This document shows positions 36,466 through 37,500 of a stretch of 37,500 nt of DNA, piece after piece. Every line of letters begins with the position of its first letter. The first letter of the stretch is position 1. The stretch lies in contig CAUYUJ010016895.1 of the NCBI GenBank assembly GCA_963575745.1, forward strand, positions 190,482-227,981. Direction: 5' to 3'. Made by a program: the position numbers and the translations under genes. Under the pieces are notes generated by a model that was given only the letters and a program-made list of their open reading frames with translations, did not search any database and was not told the DNA's origin. The DNA is from Prorocentrum cordatum. Taxonomy: Eukaryota; Sar; Dinophyceae; Prorocentrales; Prorocentraceae.

Positions 36466-37036
36466 CCATTCGGGGGGGCCCCCTCGTCGCCACGACGGGG
36501 ACGCAGCGCGGGCCAGACAGGCCAGACTGAACCCTCGGAGGGTTCTCGGGTTACGCTTGGGCTGATTTCGGTCGGTGGCAGGGCGAGGGTGGCTGAGGAG
36601 AGGAAAAAACACAGGCACAAAAGACTCGTCGATTCCCCTGACAATAAGCTAAAATATGGGAAGTATGGAGGGAAGGCGAACCTCTAGATTGGAAGATACG
36701 GGGGATCCCGGGATTGGTGTCTATGTATTTGTGTGTCCCTGGGCCCCTTCATTCGGAGAAGGCTAGAGTCTTCACGGAGGCTGAGGCGGGATCGGCTCCA
36801 CGGCCTCCGTGGACCGAATATAGCGGCCACGCTGCGCGCACACGTTCCCTATTTACACGTTCTTGCCGCTTTCGTTATCCCTCCGTTGTCTTTTTTACTT
36901 CTCCCAGAACCGCGCTGAGAAAGTGAAGGTGAGGAGGGATCGAACACTCGCAGGGTTAGGCCGCACATTTCCGGTCTACTCAAAAGCCCCACGAACCCTG
37001 GCATAGGGGTCGACATACGGTAGAGGGAAACAATTA
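36466..37036. other. Spacer, no gene recognised
   Basis: Mixed sequence, moderately AT-rich at 36600-36720 and 36840-36900. Possible intron if the exon at 36203-36343 and the gene at 37248 belong together. Confidence 0.4.
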
Positions 37037-37157
37037 GTGAACAACCCCCCTGCCCCCCAAACTCAAAGTTGGCACGCGGGGGGGAGACTGCGGTCGAGGT
37101 GCAACTCATCAGACCCACCGCCAACTTTGAACATTGGGGGGAGGGGGAGGCGTTCAC
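37037..37157. mobile_element. TIR element family 3 (121 bp), related to family 2
   Basis: Left end GTGAAC...CCCCCCAAACTCAAAGTTGG and right end CCAACTTTGAACATTGGGGG...GTTCAC form inverted repeats of about 36 bp around a ~45-bp centre. The CCCCCC-AA-ACTCAAAGTTG word is the same as that inside the family-2 elements at 6038 and 9048. No clear target duplication seen. Confidence 0.65.
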
Positions 37158-37247
37158 AGATGAATGTGGCATGAGTGTTCGCTATTTTTTCCGAGGCCTG
37201 TATCCCTTGTTAGACTCATCTGAGATCCTTCAAGGAAGGATTCTCAG

Positions 37248-37500
37248 ATGGCGCAGGGCCTCCGAGAGTGGGGTGCCCCTCGTGCGCGCCCCCCGCCCAT
37301 GCCGCGGCCGCCGAACATCAAGACGCCGAAGGACTTCAGGAAGCCAGTCGGCACCATCACGGCAGCGCAGCTGCAGACCTTCAACTGCGACAGCCCTCGG
37401 CTTCTCATAAGCATCCACGGCGATCTGTTCGATGTCTCGGACCGCCCCGACAAGTACGGCCGGGACGGCCCGTACGCCTACATGTCCGGCCATGACATAT
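37248..37500 (+). CDS. Cytochrome b5-like haem/steroid-binding domain protein (MAPR family), 5' part
   Basis: From ATG 37248 the frame is open to the window edge (84 codons). Residues 1-33 are Pro/Arg-rich. Residues 36-45 (TITAAQLQTF) match the start of the MAPR domain; LLISIHGDLFDVS (52-64) matches the 'ILMAINGKVFDV' strand; and YGRDGPYAYMSGHD (70-83) matches the conserved YGPxGPYxxFAGxDAS loop, in which the second Tyr (here Tyr76) is the haem ligand in animal PGRMC1. Family members bind haem and support P450 or sterol metabolism, usually at the endoplasmic reticulum. No membrane segment is visible in this part. TTCTCAG just before the ATG could be a splice acceptor, so this may be an internal exon; the frame is open back to 37224. 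The C-terminal half lies outside the window. Confidence 0.8.
   Translation, partial: MAQGLREWGAPRARPPPMPRPPNIKTPKDFRKPVGTITAAQLQTFNCDSPRLLISIHGDLFDVSDRPDKYGRDGPYAYMSGHDI

Overview
The window looks like nuclear DNA of a dinoflagellate, plausibly a large repeat-rich genome of the Prorocentrum or Polarella kind; the genus is a guess. The evidence is: (i) two relics of the dinoflagellate spliced leader (DinoSL) on the + strand, at 10144-10165 (21 of 22 positions fit the consensus) and 17700-17721 (19 of 22), the second only 4 nt before an ATG; (ii) fragments of pentatricopeptide (PPR) repeats with the YNAGISACEKGEQW signature that I associate with dinoflagellate PPR proteins; (iii) GC-rich codon use in the few convincing coding pieces, separated by very long non-coding stretches; (iv) very abundant purine/pyrimidine microsatellites, minisatellites and small terminal-inverted-repeat (TIR) elements. 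No rRNA, tRNA, bacterial operon or CRISPR array was seen.

Layout. 1-2.3 kb: a long fold-back inverted repeat whose outer flank is a 21-bp minisatellite, then GTT/GCT and CGCGACCCACC arrays. 2.3-2.6 kb: a short candidate exon. 2.6-4.2 kb: pyrimidine tracts and a GTAGAT array. 4.2-6.0 kb: a GC-rich, possibly coding block interrupted by two related TIR elements with 8-9 bp target duplications (introner-like). 6.0-9.3 kb: two copies of a second TIR element, a CTCGGAGG minisatellite, a broken Tc1/mariner-like transposase (- strand) and a 0.9-kb CTC/TCC tract. 9.4-14.2 kb: a composite dispersed repeat, then a DinoSL relic followed by five decayed PPR fragments embedded in CCAAGACGGCCC-type repeats, including a 375-bp higher-order array. 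14.2-17.5 kb: weak minus-strand reading frames around opposed CCT and GGA tracts. 17.7-18.9 kb: a second DinoSL relic heading a broken reading frame with a polyglutamine tract, probably an mRNA-derived pseudogene. 19-26.9 kb: GC-rich decayed coding pieces, mostly minus strand, split by a second composite repeat at 23.15-24.19 kb. 27.25-28.67 kb: fourteen ~102-bp tandem units, each with a hairpin. 28.87-29.22 kb: a convincing minus-strand exon of unknown function. 30.1-33.6 kb: a small candidate exon and very long GGA tracts around a conserved non-repeat core. 33.7-36.5 kb: nested inverted repeats, a 96-bp duplication, two short candidate exons and GT tracts. 37.25 kb to the end: the best identified gene, the 5' part of a cytochrome b5-like haem/steroid-binding (MAPR family) protein that runs off the window.

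How it fits together: there are no operons. The picture is of isolated exons and reverse-transcribed, decaying gene copies in a matrix of tandem and dispersed repeats. Several arrays have periods divisible by three (21, 96, 102, 375 bp and all GGA/CCT tracts), so they give long open frames on both strands that should not be read as proteins. All family assignments are by eye and from memory; no database search was possible.
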